From an uncultured Alphaproteobacteria bacterium (lineage in GTDB: Bacteria; Pseudomonadota; Alphaproteobacteria; Caulobacterales; Caulobacteraceae): a stretch of DNA of 6,606 nt. The stretch's first letter is position 1. The number at the start of each line of letters is the position of its first letter. Below, one piece after another: positions 1-5,889 of this stretch. Location of the stretch: the NCBI GenBank assembly GCA_903928755.1, contig CAIYSH010000376.1, positions 1 to 6,606 on the forward strand, written 5' to 3'. The position numbers were made by a program, and so were the translations under genes. The notes below the pieces were generated by a model. The model saw only the letters and a list, made by a program, of their open reading frames with translations, did no database searches and had not been told where the DNA came from.

Positions 1-1115
1 AGGAGCTGGGGTTCACCTTCCATCACCTGGACGGCGCCCGCTATTGGGATGAGCGGGCGGCCTATGCCTTCAGTCTGGATGAGATCGAAAGCGGCCTGGA
101 AGCCCCGGCCGCCGAGATCCACCAGATGTGCCTGGATCTGGTGGCCGAGGTGGTGAAAAGCGAGGCCTTGATGGCCCGCCTGGCCATCCCTGAGGCGGCG
201 CGGGACTATGTGGCGCAAAGCTGGGCGGACAAGGCGCCATCCCTCTATGGCCGGTTCGACTTCGCCTATGACGGCGCAGGGTCGGCCAAGCTCTTTGAAT
301 ACAATGCCGACACCCCCACCAGCATTTATGAAACCGGCGTGTTCCAGTGGGTGTGGCTGGAAGATCAGATCGCGGCAGGCGCTTTTGCGCCGGAGACCGA
401 TCAGTTCAACAGTCTGCATGAAGCCCTGATCGAGCGGTTCGCCGCCCTGTTTCCGGGCGGCGGGTTTGTGCACTTTTCCAGCGATCCAGACCTGGTGGAG
501 GACCGCCAGACCGTTCGCTATCTTGAAGATCTCGCCAAGCAGGGGGGCCTGGAACCCAAGTTCGCGCCCCTCCAGTCCATCGGCCTGGACGCCGACGGCC
601 GTTTCGTGGATCAGGACAACTACTTCATCGGCGCCATGTTCAAGCTCTATCCGTGGGAAGACATGCTGCGCGAGCCCTATGCGGCCAATCTGGCGGCGTC
701 GAAAACCCAGTTCCTGGAGCCGGCCTGGAAGGCCGTCCTCTCCAACAAGGGCCTTCTGCCCCTCCTTTGGGAACGACACGCCGGACATCCAAACCTGCTG
801 GCGACCTATTTTGAAGATGATCCGAAGTGCGCGGCGCTTGGCGCTTCCTATGTGCGCAAGCCGCTCTTTTCTCGTGAGGGGGCCAATATCGAACTGGTGA
901 ATAAAGGTCGTCGCGCCAGGGTGTTGGACCAGGGCTATGGCGAAGAGGGCCATGTGCGGCAGGCCCTGCACACCCTACCGCGATTTGGCGGACACTATCC
1001 TGTCATGGGGGTCTGGATGGTTGGCGATGAACCCGTCGGCCTCGGCATCCGCGAGGACCAAAGCCGCGTGACCCGCAACACCTCGCGCTTCGTGCCGCAC
1101 GTCATTCTGCCCTGA
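1..1115 (+). CDS. Glutathionylspermidine synthase-family ATP-grasp protein (5' end outside window)
   Basis: An open frame runs from the left edge (first full codon at 3) to TGA at 1113-1115, giving 370 visible residues. The E. coli relatives YgiC/YjfC are about 386 aa, so only a short N-terminus is missing; the ATG at 126 is internal, because family-like sequence (GFTFHHLDG, YWDERAAYAF) lies upstream of it. Family signatures: GRFDFAYDG near 249-275, the EYNADTP metal/substrate motif at 297-317, RKPLFSREGANI near 855-895 (ATP-grasp nucleotide loop), and a C-terminal GIREDQSRVTRNTSRF block. These match the synthetase half of bifunctional GspSA, which ligates glutathione to spermidine using ATP. 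No amidase domain is visible, although the first residues are not seen. For stand-alone members the true substrate is uncertain, so the name is a family label rather than a proven reaction. Likely cytosolic. The family call is firm, the substrate is not. Confidence 0.9.
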   Translation, partial: ELGFTFHHLDGARYWDERAAYAFSLDEIESGLEAPAAEIHQMCLDLVAEVVKSEALMARLAIPEAARDYVAQSWADKAPSLYGRFDFAYDGAGSAKLFEYNADTPTSIYETGVFQWVWLEDQIAAGAFAPETDQFNSLHEALIERFAALFPGGGFVHFSSDPDLVEDRQTVRYLEDLAKQGGLEPKFAPLQSIGLDADGRFVDQDNYFIGAMFKLYPWEDMLREPYAANLAASKTQFLEPAWKAVLSNKGLLPLLWERHAGHPNLLATYFEDDPKCAALGASYVRKPLFSREGANIELVNKGRRARVLDQGYGEEGHVRQALHTLPRFGGHYPVMGVWMVGDEPVGLGIREDQSRVTRNTSRFVPHVILP

Positions 1116-1326
1116 GGCCGGTCGCGCCAACGACAAGGGGGCAGCCACCTTGGAACTATGGTGGCGCGGCCTGAACCCCCGGAGGAGCCCTGGGAATTTC
1201 AAACATGGAGTTACGGGAATTCTGAGTGAAATTCTTGTCCTTCAGTGGAAAGCGAAGCCAGGTCGGGCGCGGGGGTTTTGCCCAGCGTCGCATTAACTCC
1301 TGGCAGTTGCTCGCGCTCAACACGAG

Positions 1327-1354
1327 TTGCGCCGCATTCAGTTCGTGCAATAAT
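1327..1354 (+). promoter_or_regulatory. Possible sigma-70-type promoter for the small membrane protein gene
   Basis: AATAAT at 1349-1354 matches five of six bases of the TATAAT -10 consensus. It lies 16 bases after TTGCGC (1327-1332), which keeps only the TTG of the -35 consensus. Transcription would begin near 1361, about 87 bases before the preferred ATG at 1448. It sits in an AT-richer patch where such matches are more likely by chance. Confidence 0.3.
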
Positions 1355-1367
1355 AGAGTAAGGCATG

Positions 1368-1381
1368 AGGTCTTGTGACCT
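1368..1381. repeat. Short inverted repeat just downstream of the possible promoter
   Basis: AGGTC (1368-1372), a TTGT spacer and GACCT (1377-1381) form a perfect 5-bp inverted repeat. It lies just after the predicted start point of the 1327-1354 promoter, a position where a repressor operator would fit. The arms are short, so chance is a real alternative. Confidence 0.3.
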
Positions 1382-1434
1382 GGAATTCGCAATCGAGTGA
1401 CTTCCATGATCCAGGTGCACCGACCTTACCCAAT

Positions 1435-1441
1435 GGAAAGG
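1435..1441 (+). promoter_or_regulatory. Ribosome binding site that fixes the start at 1448
   Basis: GGAAAGG ends six bases before the ATG at 1448. The alternative in-frame starts, GTG 1397, ATG 1406 and ATG 1433, have no comparable purine run at the right distance. This favours a 149-residue product over the longest open frame of 166 residues. Confidence 0.6.
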
Positions 1442-1447
1442 TATCCA

Positions 1448-1897
1448 ATGGTCGAGCTGACAAGTGATCTGGCAGGTTCAGACAAATTGGCGACAGCTCG
1501 CGGAACACTCTCGCAGGCCGGGTTCATCACGGCGACGATCCTGTCGTGTGCAACGTTTGCCATAGGACTTGGCCTGTTGTTGCAGCTCACCAATCCGGCA
1601 AGTGATGTCGGGCACTTGTTGGGCCTTGCTCTGAATGGGCGATCGATAGATTTTGCTGTAGCTTTAGACAAAATAGTTCACGCCCTTCCCTATCGGCTTG
1701 CGCGATACTTGGGACTTACGGCGCTGATGGGCGGGGCCCTGATTTATTGGTTAACCCAGGCCGCCAGGCGTCTAAGAGATGCCGGGGTCTCTGGACGATA
1801 TGCAATCCTGATCGCCGTTTTGGGGCTGGCAAATTTGGCCATAATCTTCTGGATTTTGGCTTTGACGCCCGCCCGCGCTCAACCTCAGCAGGCTTAG
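1448..1897 (+). CDS. Small integral membrane protein, DUF805-like C-terminal half
   Basis: A 149-residue protein whose start is chosen from a good Shine-Dalgarno sequence; the frame opens at GTG 1397. Three hydrophobic segments are visible: about residues 25-47, 97-114 and 124-144. Between the second and third lies ARRLRDAGVSGRYAIL, resembling the RRLHDTGRSGWW loop of DUF805 inner-membrane proteins, followed as in that family by a last helix. The N-terminal half does not clearly match DUF805, so this is a distant relative at best and no function can be given. Composition is unusual: TTA, CTA, ATA and AGA codons (for example around 1662-1675 and 1772-1780), and 1621-1680 is 43% G+C. This fits either transfer from a lower-GC source or weak selection. 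The next gene follows in the same frame after 99 bases. Confidence 0.75.
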   Translation: MVELTSDLAGSDKLATARGTLSQAGFITATILSCATFAIGLGLLLQLTNPASDVGHLLGLALNGRSIDFAVALDKIVHALPYRLARYLGLTALMGGALIYWLTQAARRLRDAGVSGRYAILIAVLGLANLAIIFWILALTPARAQPQQA

Positions 1898-1910
1898 TGG
1901 CGGACCCTCA

Positions 1911-1924
1911 CCCAAGGCCTTGGG
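1911..1924. repeat. Perfect 14-bp palindrome between the two small membrane genes
   Basis: CCCAAGGCCTTGGG reads identically on both strands and starts 14 bases after the stop at 1897. Folded as RNA it gives only a 5-bp stem with a GGCC loop, followed by a mixed sequence rather than a T-run, so a terminator role is weak. A dimeric-protein binding site is equally possible. Confidence 0.45.
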
Positions 1925-1996
1925 ACAAGTGTTTCATGCCGCTTCACAGCGGCGCTGAACCGAACGCCTGACCTTCAACTTCGCAAAGCTCTTCCA

Positions 1997-2335
1997 ATGC
2001 TCCTCCCGATCATTGCGTTTTTCTTCGGCCTCGCCGGTACCGCCATAGCGATCCGCGCCAACACCGCCCTGCGCCACGAAGACAGAGTGCCCATGCAGTG
2101 GTCCGTGACGGGACAGGTGAACTGGACGTCACCGCGACCGGTCGGCCTGGCCTTCTCCCCCGTCACGACGATTGTCGTCCTCGTCGTAATCTGCCTTAAA
2201 AGCCTGGGCCCAACCCGGCCGGGACAGGAACATCTGGTGGTCCCGGCGATGCTGATCTCGGGTGCCGTGCTGACTGCCGTGCAGCTTCTGCATCTTTGGC
2301 TGGTGTTCAGGACTCTGAAGGGCACCGGGAAATAG
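1997..2335 (+). CDS. Small membrane protein with DUF1648-like motif
   Basis: A 112-residue protein ending in TAG at 2333-2335. It has a hydrophobic N-terminal helix (about residues 2-20), then RVPMQWSVTGQVNWTSPR (about 30-47), then helices at about 50-68 and 82-106. The central motif resembles DUF1648, in which a helix is followed by a P-x-(H/Q)-(F/W)-N-x-x-G-type loop. The function of DUF1648-like proteins of this size is not known. ATG 1997 is the only usual start codon (ATG, GTG or TTG) in the frame after the previous stop, but no Shine-Dalgarno is visible ahead of it. It may be translated by readthrough from upstream ribosomes, or leaderless, which is common in Caulobacter. Codon use is nearer the GC-rich norm than the preceding gene. 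Confidence 0.7.
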   Translation: MLLPIIAFFFGLAGTAIAIRANTALRHEDRVPMQWSVTGQVNWTSPRPVGLAFSPVTTIVVLVVICLKSLGPTRPGQEHLVVPAMLISGAVLTAVQLLHLWLVFRTLKGTGK

Positions 2336-2391
2336 CCTTTGCTCAGGACTTGCCGCCTGCACGAAACAGCCCCCCAACACCTATCTCGCCG

Positions 2392-2420
2392 TTAACCACG
2401 TTTGATCACAGAGCCTAAAC
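2392..2420 (+). promoter_or_regulatory. Putative ccrM promoter with CtrA half-site
   Basis: TTAACC (2392-2397) matches the TTAAC half of the CtrA recognition sequence TTAA-N7-TTAAC and sits where a -35 element would. The second TTAA is missing or degenerate: TGAT (2403-2406) lies seven bases downstream. A 17-base spacer leads to CTAAAC (2415-2420), a plausible -10. C. crescentus ccrM is known to be activated by CtrA in predivisional cells, so position and motif agree with the known control. The promoter assignment is inferred; no start site has been mapped here. Confidence 0.55.
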
Positions 2421-2426
2421 CACGAT

Positions 2427-2438
2427 GATTCAGGATTC
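2427..2438 (+). promoter_or_regulatory. Two GANTC methylation sites in the ccrM leader
   Basis: GATTC occurs at 2427-2431 and again at 2434-2438, about where transcription from the 2392-2420 promoter would begin and 24-36 bases before the start codon. GANTC is the sequence that CcrM methylates. As I recall, C. crescentus ccrM also carries two GANTC sites in its leader that affect the timing of its own shut-off. The sites are seen directly; autoregulation is inferred by analogy. Confidence 0.65.
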
Positions 2439-2462
2439 AGCCTTGGTTCCTGCGAGGCGAAT

Positions 2463-3542
2463 ATGGCTGTTTCCCACGACACGATCATTCTTGGCGACTG
2501 CATCGAGTCCCTGAAGGCCCTGCCGGACAAGTCGGTGGATCTGGTGTTTGCCGATCCGCCCTACAATCTGCAGCTGGGCGGCGACCTGCTGCGGCCGGAC
2601 AATTCCAAGGTCGACGCGGTGGACGACGACTGGGATCAGTTCGAGAGCTTTGCGGCCTATGACAAGTTTACCCGCGAATGGCTGTTCCAGTGCCGCCGGG
2701 TTCTGAAGGATGATGGCGCCATCTGGGTGATCGGCAGCTATCACAACATCTTCCGGGTGGGCACGACCCTGCAGGATCTGGGCTTCTGGATCCTCAACGA
2801 CATCATCTGGCGCAAGTCCAACCCCATGCCCAACTTCAAGGGCACACGGTTCACCAACGCCCACGAGACCCTGATCTGGGCCTCAAAGAGCCAGGGGGCC
2901 CGGCGCTATACCTTCAATTACGACGCCATGAAGATGGCCAATGACGAGCTGCAGATGCGCTCGGACTGGACCCTGCCCCTGTGCACGGGCGAAGAGCGGC
3001 TGAAGGACGAGAACGGCGTCAAGGCCCACCCGACCCAGAAGCCCGAGGCCCTGCTGCACCGGGTGATCCTGGCCTCGACCAAGCCCGGCGACGTGATCCT
3101 AGACCCCTTCTTCGGCACCGGCACCACCGGCGCTGCAGCCAGGCGTCTGGGCCGCCATTATATCGGCCTGGAGCAGGACCCGAAGTATGCGGCCCTGGCC
3201 AGGGACCGTATCGAAAAGGTCATGCCCATTGCCCCCGCCGATCTGGATGTGTTCGGCTCCAAGCGGGCCGAGCCGCGCATTCCTTTCGGCCAGATTGTCG
3301 AAGCCGGCCTGCTGCGTCCGGGCGATGTGCTCTATTGCCCCAAGGGCGAACGCTCGGCCCGGGTCCGCGCTGACGGCTCACTGATCATCGGTGAAATGGC
3401 CGGTTCGATCCACAAGGTGGGCGCCATGATCCAGTCGGCGCCGGCCTGTAATGGCTGGACCTATTGGCACTTCAAATCTGACAAGGGCCTGGCCCCCATC
3501 GACGTCCTGCGGGCCAAGGTCCGCACCCAGATGGCGGCCTGA
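2463..3542 (+). CDS. ccrM: CcrM cell-cycle DNA adenine methyltransferase (GANTC)
   Basis: This 359-residue beta-class N6-adenine methyltransferase should transfer a methyl group from S-adenosylmethionine to adenine in GANTC. The catalytic DPPY is at residues 31-34, HPTQKP at 189-194 and the SAM-binding DPFFGTGTTG at 214-223, in the beta-class order. Residues from about 270 to the end form the C-terminal RAMA-type DNA-recognition domain. S315, N330, W332 and R350, which I recall as functionally important in C. crescentus CcrM, are present at the same numbers. Length and N-terminus match that protein (358 aa), and GAGG at 2454-2457 supports ATG 2463. No restriction endonuclease gene is adjacent, as expected for an orphan regulatory methylase. 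In Caulobacter the protein is made late in the cell cycle and degraded by Lon. Identification is very secure. Confidence 0.98.
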   Translation: MAVSHDTIILGDCIESLKALPDKSVDLVFADPPYNLQLGGDLLRPDNSKVDAVDDDWDQFESFAAYDKFTREWLFQCRRVLKDDGAIWVIGSYHNIFRVGTTLQDLGFWILNDIIWRKSNPMPNFKGTRFTNAHETLIWASKSQGARRYTFNYDAMKMANDELQMRSDWTLPLCTGEERLKDENGVKAHPTQKPEALLHRVILASTKPGDVILDPFFGTGTTGAAARRLGRHYIGLEQDPKYAALARDRIEKVMPIAPADLDVFGSKRAEPRIPFGQIVEAGLLRPGDVLYCPKGERSARVRADGSLIIGEMAGSIHKVGAMIQSAPACNGWTYWHFKSDKGLAPIDVLRAKVRTQMAA

Positions 3543-3574
3543 TCCAGGGCTCCGGGCATATTTCTGCTAGGCGA

Positions 3575-3604
3575 ATGACCTGAGGACGATAAGCTTCAGG
3601 TCAT
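3575..3604. repeat. Strong inverted repeat covering the MFS start codon
   Basis: ATGACCTGA (3575-3583) is the exact reverse complement of TCAGGTCAT (3596-3604). In RNA the stem extends inward by a G-U and a G-C pair to 11 bp around an 8-base loop (3586-3593). The right arm holds the first two bases of the transporter's ATG (3603-3605), and the left arm holds the only GAGG. The structure could hide the start from ribosomes or, as DNA, bind a dimeric repressor. No T-run follows, so it is not a typical ccrM terminator. Confidence 0.6.
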
Positions 3605-4775
3605 GAACCCGCGCATCTTCGTCCTCACCCTGGTCACATTCGCCTTCGGGTCGGGGGCCTTCATCTTTGCCGGCATGCTGGAAAACCTGGCCGCCGACCT
3701 GCATGTGACCACGGCGGTTGCCGGCCAGCTGCAGACTGTCTTCGTCCTGACCTCGGCGGTTCTGGGTCCGCTGGCGGCCTGGGCTTTCGGTCGGGTGGAC
3801 CGGAAATACATGGTCATGGGAGGGCTTGGCCTGGGCCTGCTCCTGCACCTGGCCTGCTCCCTGACGCCCAACTTCAACACCTTGCTAGGGCTGCGTGCCC
3901 TGGCCGGTCTGGCAGGGGCCATGTCCGGCCCCGCCGCCAGCGTGGCCGCCGCATCCCTGGCTCCGCCGGAGCGGCGGGGTTCGGCCATTGCCATGGTGTC
4001 CAGCGGCATGACCCTGGCCTTTGTGGTCGGCATTCCCATGGGCAGTCTGGTGGGTGCGGCCTTTGGCTGGCGATCAACCTTTCTGGTGGCAGCGTGCCTG
4101 TCGGCCATAGCCCTGACCGCTGTCACCTTCTTCCTGCCCAAGGTGCCCGCTCCGCCCAAGCGCGACGGCGGCAGCCTGAACCTGCCCGTGGTCTGGCCCT
4201 TTTACCTGACCACCTTCCTGACCTTTGCGGCCAACATGACGCTGAACCTCTACATCCAGCCCATTGTCCGGGTGGGTGCCGGGGTAACCGGGGCCGGAGT
4301 CGGGGCCTTCCAGGCCATGATCGGGGTCGGCTCCATTGCGGGCCTCGCCCTGGGGGCCAGAGCCGCAGACCGCAATGCCGGAAAGGGCTGGATCCTGCAG
4401 GGCTTTGCCATCCAGGCCACAGCCATGAGCGTCCACTTCGCGGCCACCCACCACGCCCTGCCCCCGGGCTGGCCCAGCGCCGCCCTGGTGGCCCTGGGCA
4501 TCTTCCTGGCGGCCACGGCCCTGTTCTCCATCACCCCGGTGATCCAGTCACGGCTGATCCAGGCCACAGGCGGGGCACCGGTCGCCCTGGCGCTGAATGG
4601 CTCGGTGGTATCCCTGGGCCAGGCCCTGGGCTCTTCGGTCGGCGGTCTGGCCCTGCACATGTCCGGTGTTCCGGCCATTCCGGCCGCCGCCCTGGCCATG
4701 TCCCTGACCGCCCTGACGACCCTGGCCTTCCTGTTTCCGAAATCGCAGGAAAAAACCGAGCAGGTCAGCACCTAG
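3603..4775 (+). CDS. Major facilitator superfamily transporter (DHA1-type, 12 helices)
   Basis: A 390-residue inner-membrane secondary transporter of usual length for 12-helix drug:H+ antiporter-type MFS proteins. Visible motifs: motif A in the loop after helix 2 (GPLAAWAFGRVDRKYM, residues 55-70, with D66-R67-K68); R98 of the motif B region; an antiporter-like motif C in helix 5 (about 128-151, with G135, G143, P145, G147); a GWRSTF turn at 155-160; a hydrophilic central loop at about 180-193; and a second-half motif A remnant near 247-261. It most resembles the AraJ/YdhP-type sugar or drug efflux group, but the substrate cannot be read from sequence. Helix 1 begins at about residue 5, so the next ATG (residue 25) is an unlikely start. 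The upstream ribosome site is weak and lies within a hairpin. It is 60 bases after ccrM, so cotranscription is possible. Confidence 0.92.
   Translation: MNPRIFVLTLVTFAFGSGAFIFAGMLENLAADLHVTTAVAGQLQTVFVLTSAVLGPLAAWAFGRVDRKYMVMGGLGLGLLLHLACSLTPNFNTLLGLRALAGLAGAMSGPAASVAAASLAPPERRGSAIAMVSSGMTLAFVVGIPMGSLVGAAFGWRSTFLVAACLSAIALTAVTFFLPKVPAPPKRDGGSLNLPVVWPFYLTTFLTFAANMTLNLYIQPIVRVGAGVTGAGVGAFQAMIGVGSIAGLALGARAADRNAGKGWILQGFAIQATAMSVHFAATHHALPPGWPSAALVALGIFLAATALFSITPVIQSRLIQATGGAPVALALNGSVVSLGQALGSSVGGLALHMSGVPAIPAAALAMSLTALTTLAFLFPKSQEKTEQVST
4772..4775. other. Shared stop tetranucleotide of two convergent genes
   Basis: CTAG holds the TAG stop of the MFS gene on the plus strand (4773-4775) and the TAG stop of mutY on the minus strand (4774-4772). 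The genes thus overlap by four bases, leaving no intergenic room for a conventional terminator for either one. Confidence 0.95.
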
Positions 4776-5812
4776 ATCAGGGCGTTCAGGGCCACCTTTG
4801 CGGCCTTCAGAAAAACGCTGGGCAGGCCATCCAGATCCCGCCGGGATGCCCAGATGAGGTCGCCGGCCTGACACTCAGTCTTCAGCACCGTCAAGGTCAG
4901 GGAGAAGTGGGTGAAGACATGCTCCACCTCGCCCATGGACCGCCAGGATCCTGCAACGGGGGCCAGGGCTTCGGCTTCGGCAAGGGAATGGGGCTGATCA
5001 CGCCAGTCGGTCGTGGGAAGCGCCAGCATGCCGCCCAGCAGGCCCCTGGGCGGGCGACGGACAAGACCCACCTCAACGCCCCAGGTCAGGACATAGGCCA
5101 CGCCATAGCGGTGAGGCCGCGCCGCCTTGGGCGTCTTGCGGGGATAGGTCTCTGGTGTGCCGAGCGCTCTGGCCCTGCAGTCCGACGCCAGCGGACAGAT
5201 ATCGCAGGTCGGCGACCGGGGCTTGCAGACCGTCGCGCCCAGATCCATCAGGGCCTGGGCCCAGTCCCCCGGTCGGTGGTCGGTAACCAGCCCGGCCGCC
5301 AGGGCCTTCAGCTGCGGCTTGGACCCCGGCATGGGGGCCTCGACGGCATAGAGCCGGGACATGACCCGCTCCACATTGCCGTCCACCACATTGGTTGGCC
5401 GATCAAAGGCGATAGCGGCGACGGCGGCGGCGGTATAGGGGCCAAGGCCCGGCAGGCTGCGGAGCCCTTCCTCGGTATCGGGAAAGATACCCCCGTGATC
5501 CTTCGCCACGGCCCGGGCGCAGGCCAGCAGGTTGCGGGCCCGGGCATAATAGCCAAGCCCGGCCCAGGCGGCCATGACCTCACCGTCGGCCTCGGCCGCG
5601 AGGTCGCTGACCTTTGGCCAACGGGCTGTGAATTTCAGGAAATAGGGGGTCGCATGGGGGACCGTGGTCTGTTGCAGCATGACCTCGGACAGCCAGACCC
5701 GGTAGGGATCGGCGCGCAGGCCAGCCGCCAGGTCCCCGGGCCGGACACGCCAGGCCAGGTCCCGTCCATGGGCATCATACCAGGCGAGGAGTTTTTGACG
5801 CATCGGGCTCAT
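4772..5812 (-). CDS. mutY: A/G-specific adenine DNA glycosylase MutY
   Basis: A 346-residue base-excision repair enzyme that removes adenine mispaired with 8-oxoguanine (or G), preventing G:C to T:A changes. Features: PYRVWLSEVMLQQT (36-49) with the catalytic Glu at 43; the helix-hairpin-helix LPGLGPYTAAA (120-130); the catalytic-site Asp in VVDGNVERV (D144); a four-cysteine 4Fe-4S cluster C196-x6-C203-x2-C206-x5-C212; and a C-terminal NUDIX-like 8-oxoG recognition domain from about 235 (LLGGMLALP, then HVFTHFSLTL at 298-307). All key residues are present and the length is normal. The start is supported by AAGG four bases upstream on the minus strand. It diverges from the DUF721 gene across 77 bases and converges on the MFS gene, with which it shares CTAG (4772-4775). 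Confidence 0.97.
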   Translation of the reverse strand: MSPMRQKLLAWYDAHGRDLAWRVRPGDLAAGLRADPYRVWLSEVMLQQTTVPHATPYFLKFTARWPKVSDLAAEADGEVMAAWAGLGYYARARNLLACARAVAKDHGGIFPDTEEGLRSLPGLGPYTAAAVAAIAFDRPTNVVDGNVERVMSRLYAVEAPMPGSKPQLKALAAGLVTDHRPGDWAQALMDLGATVCKPRSPTCDICPLASDCRARALGTPETYPRKTPKAARPHRYGVAYVLTWGVEVGLVRRPPRGLLGGMLALPTTDWRDQPHSLAEAEALAPVAGSWRSMGEVEHVFTHFSLTLTVLKTECQAGDLIWASRRDLDGLPSVFLKAAKVALNALI

Positions 5813-5889
5813 CGCGCCTTAATGCCCGAAGCGCAGATGTCGCGCGACGGGTCCGTGGCGGAAATCTTCGCGCGCGGCTAAGGTAAGCC
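5813..5889. promoter_or_regulatory. Divergent mutY / DUF721 intergenic region
   Basis: This 77-base gap must carry the promoters of both genes unless transcription enters from elsewhere. No clear -35/-10 pair or CtrA site is visible. It contains a perfect 10-bp palindrome, GTCGCGCGAC (5839-5848), a possible shared operator, though CG-rich palindromes arise easily in such DNA. Ribosome sites mark both ends: AAGG ahead of mutY on the minus strand and AAGG (5880-5883) ahead of the DUF721 gene. Confidence 0.4.

Larger units (their letters stand above)
1116..1447. other. Gene-free leader region, partly AT-richer
   Basis: About 330 bases lie between the ATP-grasp gene and the preferred start of the next gene. 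I see no credible coding frame and no tRNA-like structure. A short inverted repeat, GCCACC (1144-1149) with GGTGGC (1160-1165), follows the upstream stop but has no T-run, so it is a poor terminator candidate. A second 8-bp repeat pairs GAATTTCA (1194-1201) with TGAAATTC (1227-1234). Base composition falls here: 1201-1260 is 26/60 G+C (43%), well below coding stretches such as 3121-3180 (70%). The right end holds the promoter-like and operator-like elements listed separately. Confidence 0.5.

Noticed and set aside
1144..1165. GCCACC/GGTGGC hairpin as a terminator of the ATP-grasp gene
   Set aside because: Only a 6-bp stem with a 10-base loop and no following T-run.
1205..1225. Tiny frame ATG GAG TTA CGG GAA TTC TGA in the leader
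   Set aside because: Six codons only; the nearest purine-rich run (GGAGGAG, 1181-1187) is too far upstream to serve as its ribosome site.
1293..1297. TTAAC resembling a CtrA half-site
   Set aside because: No second half-site at the N7 spacing on either side, and no -10-like element at a suitable distance.
2430..2864. A 144-codon minus-strand frame over the start of ccrM
   Set aside because: It is the mirror of the well-conserved ccrM coding sequence, with no ribosome site or recognisable family.
3596..4159. A 187-codon minus-strand frame over the MFS gene
   Set aside because: Composition is dominated by A, R, P and M, typical of a shadow frame, and the plus-strand MFS motifs are clear.
4094..5881. 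A 595-codon plus-strand open frame antisense to mutY and overlapping the MFS gene
   Set aside because: Its translation is a G/P/R/H-rich string without domains, and it lies opposite mutY, which has every catalytic residue. Long antisense frames are expected in high-GC DNA.
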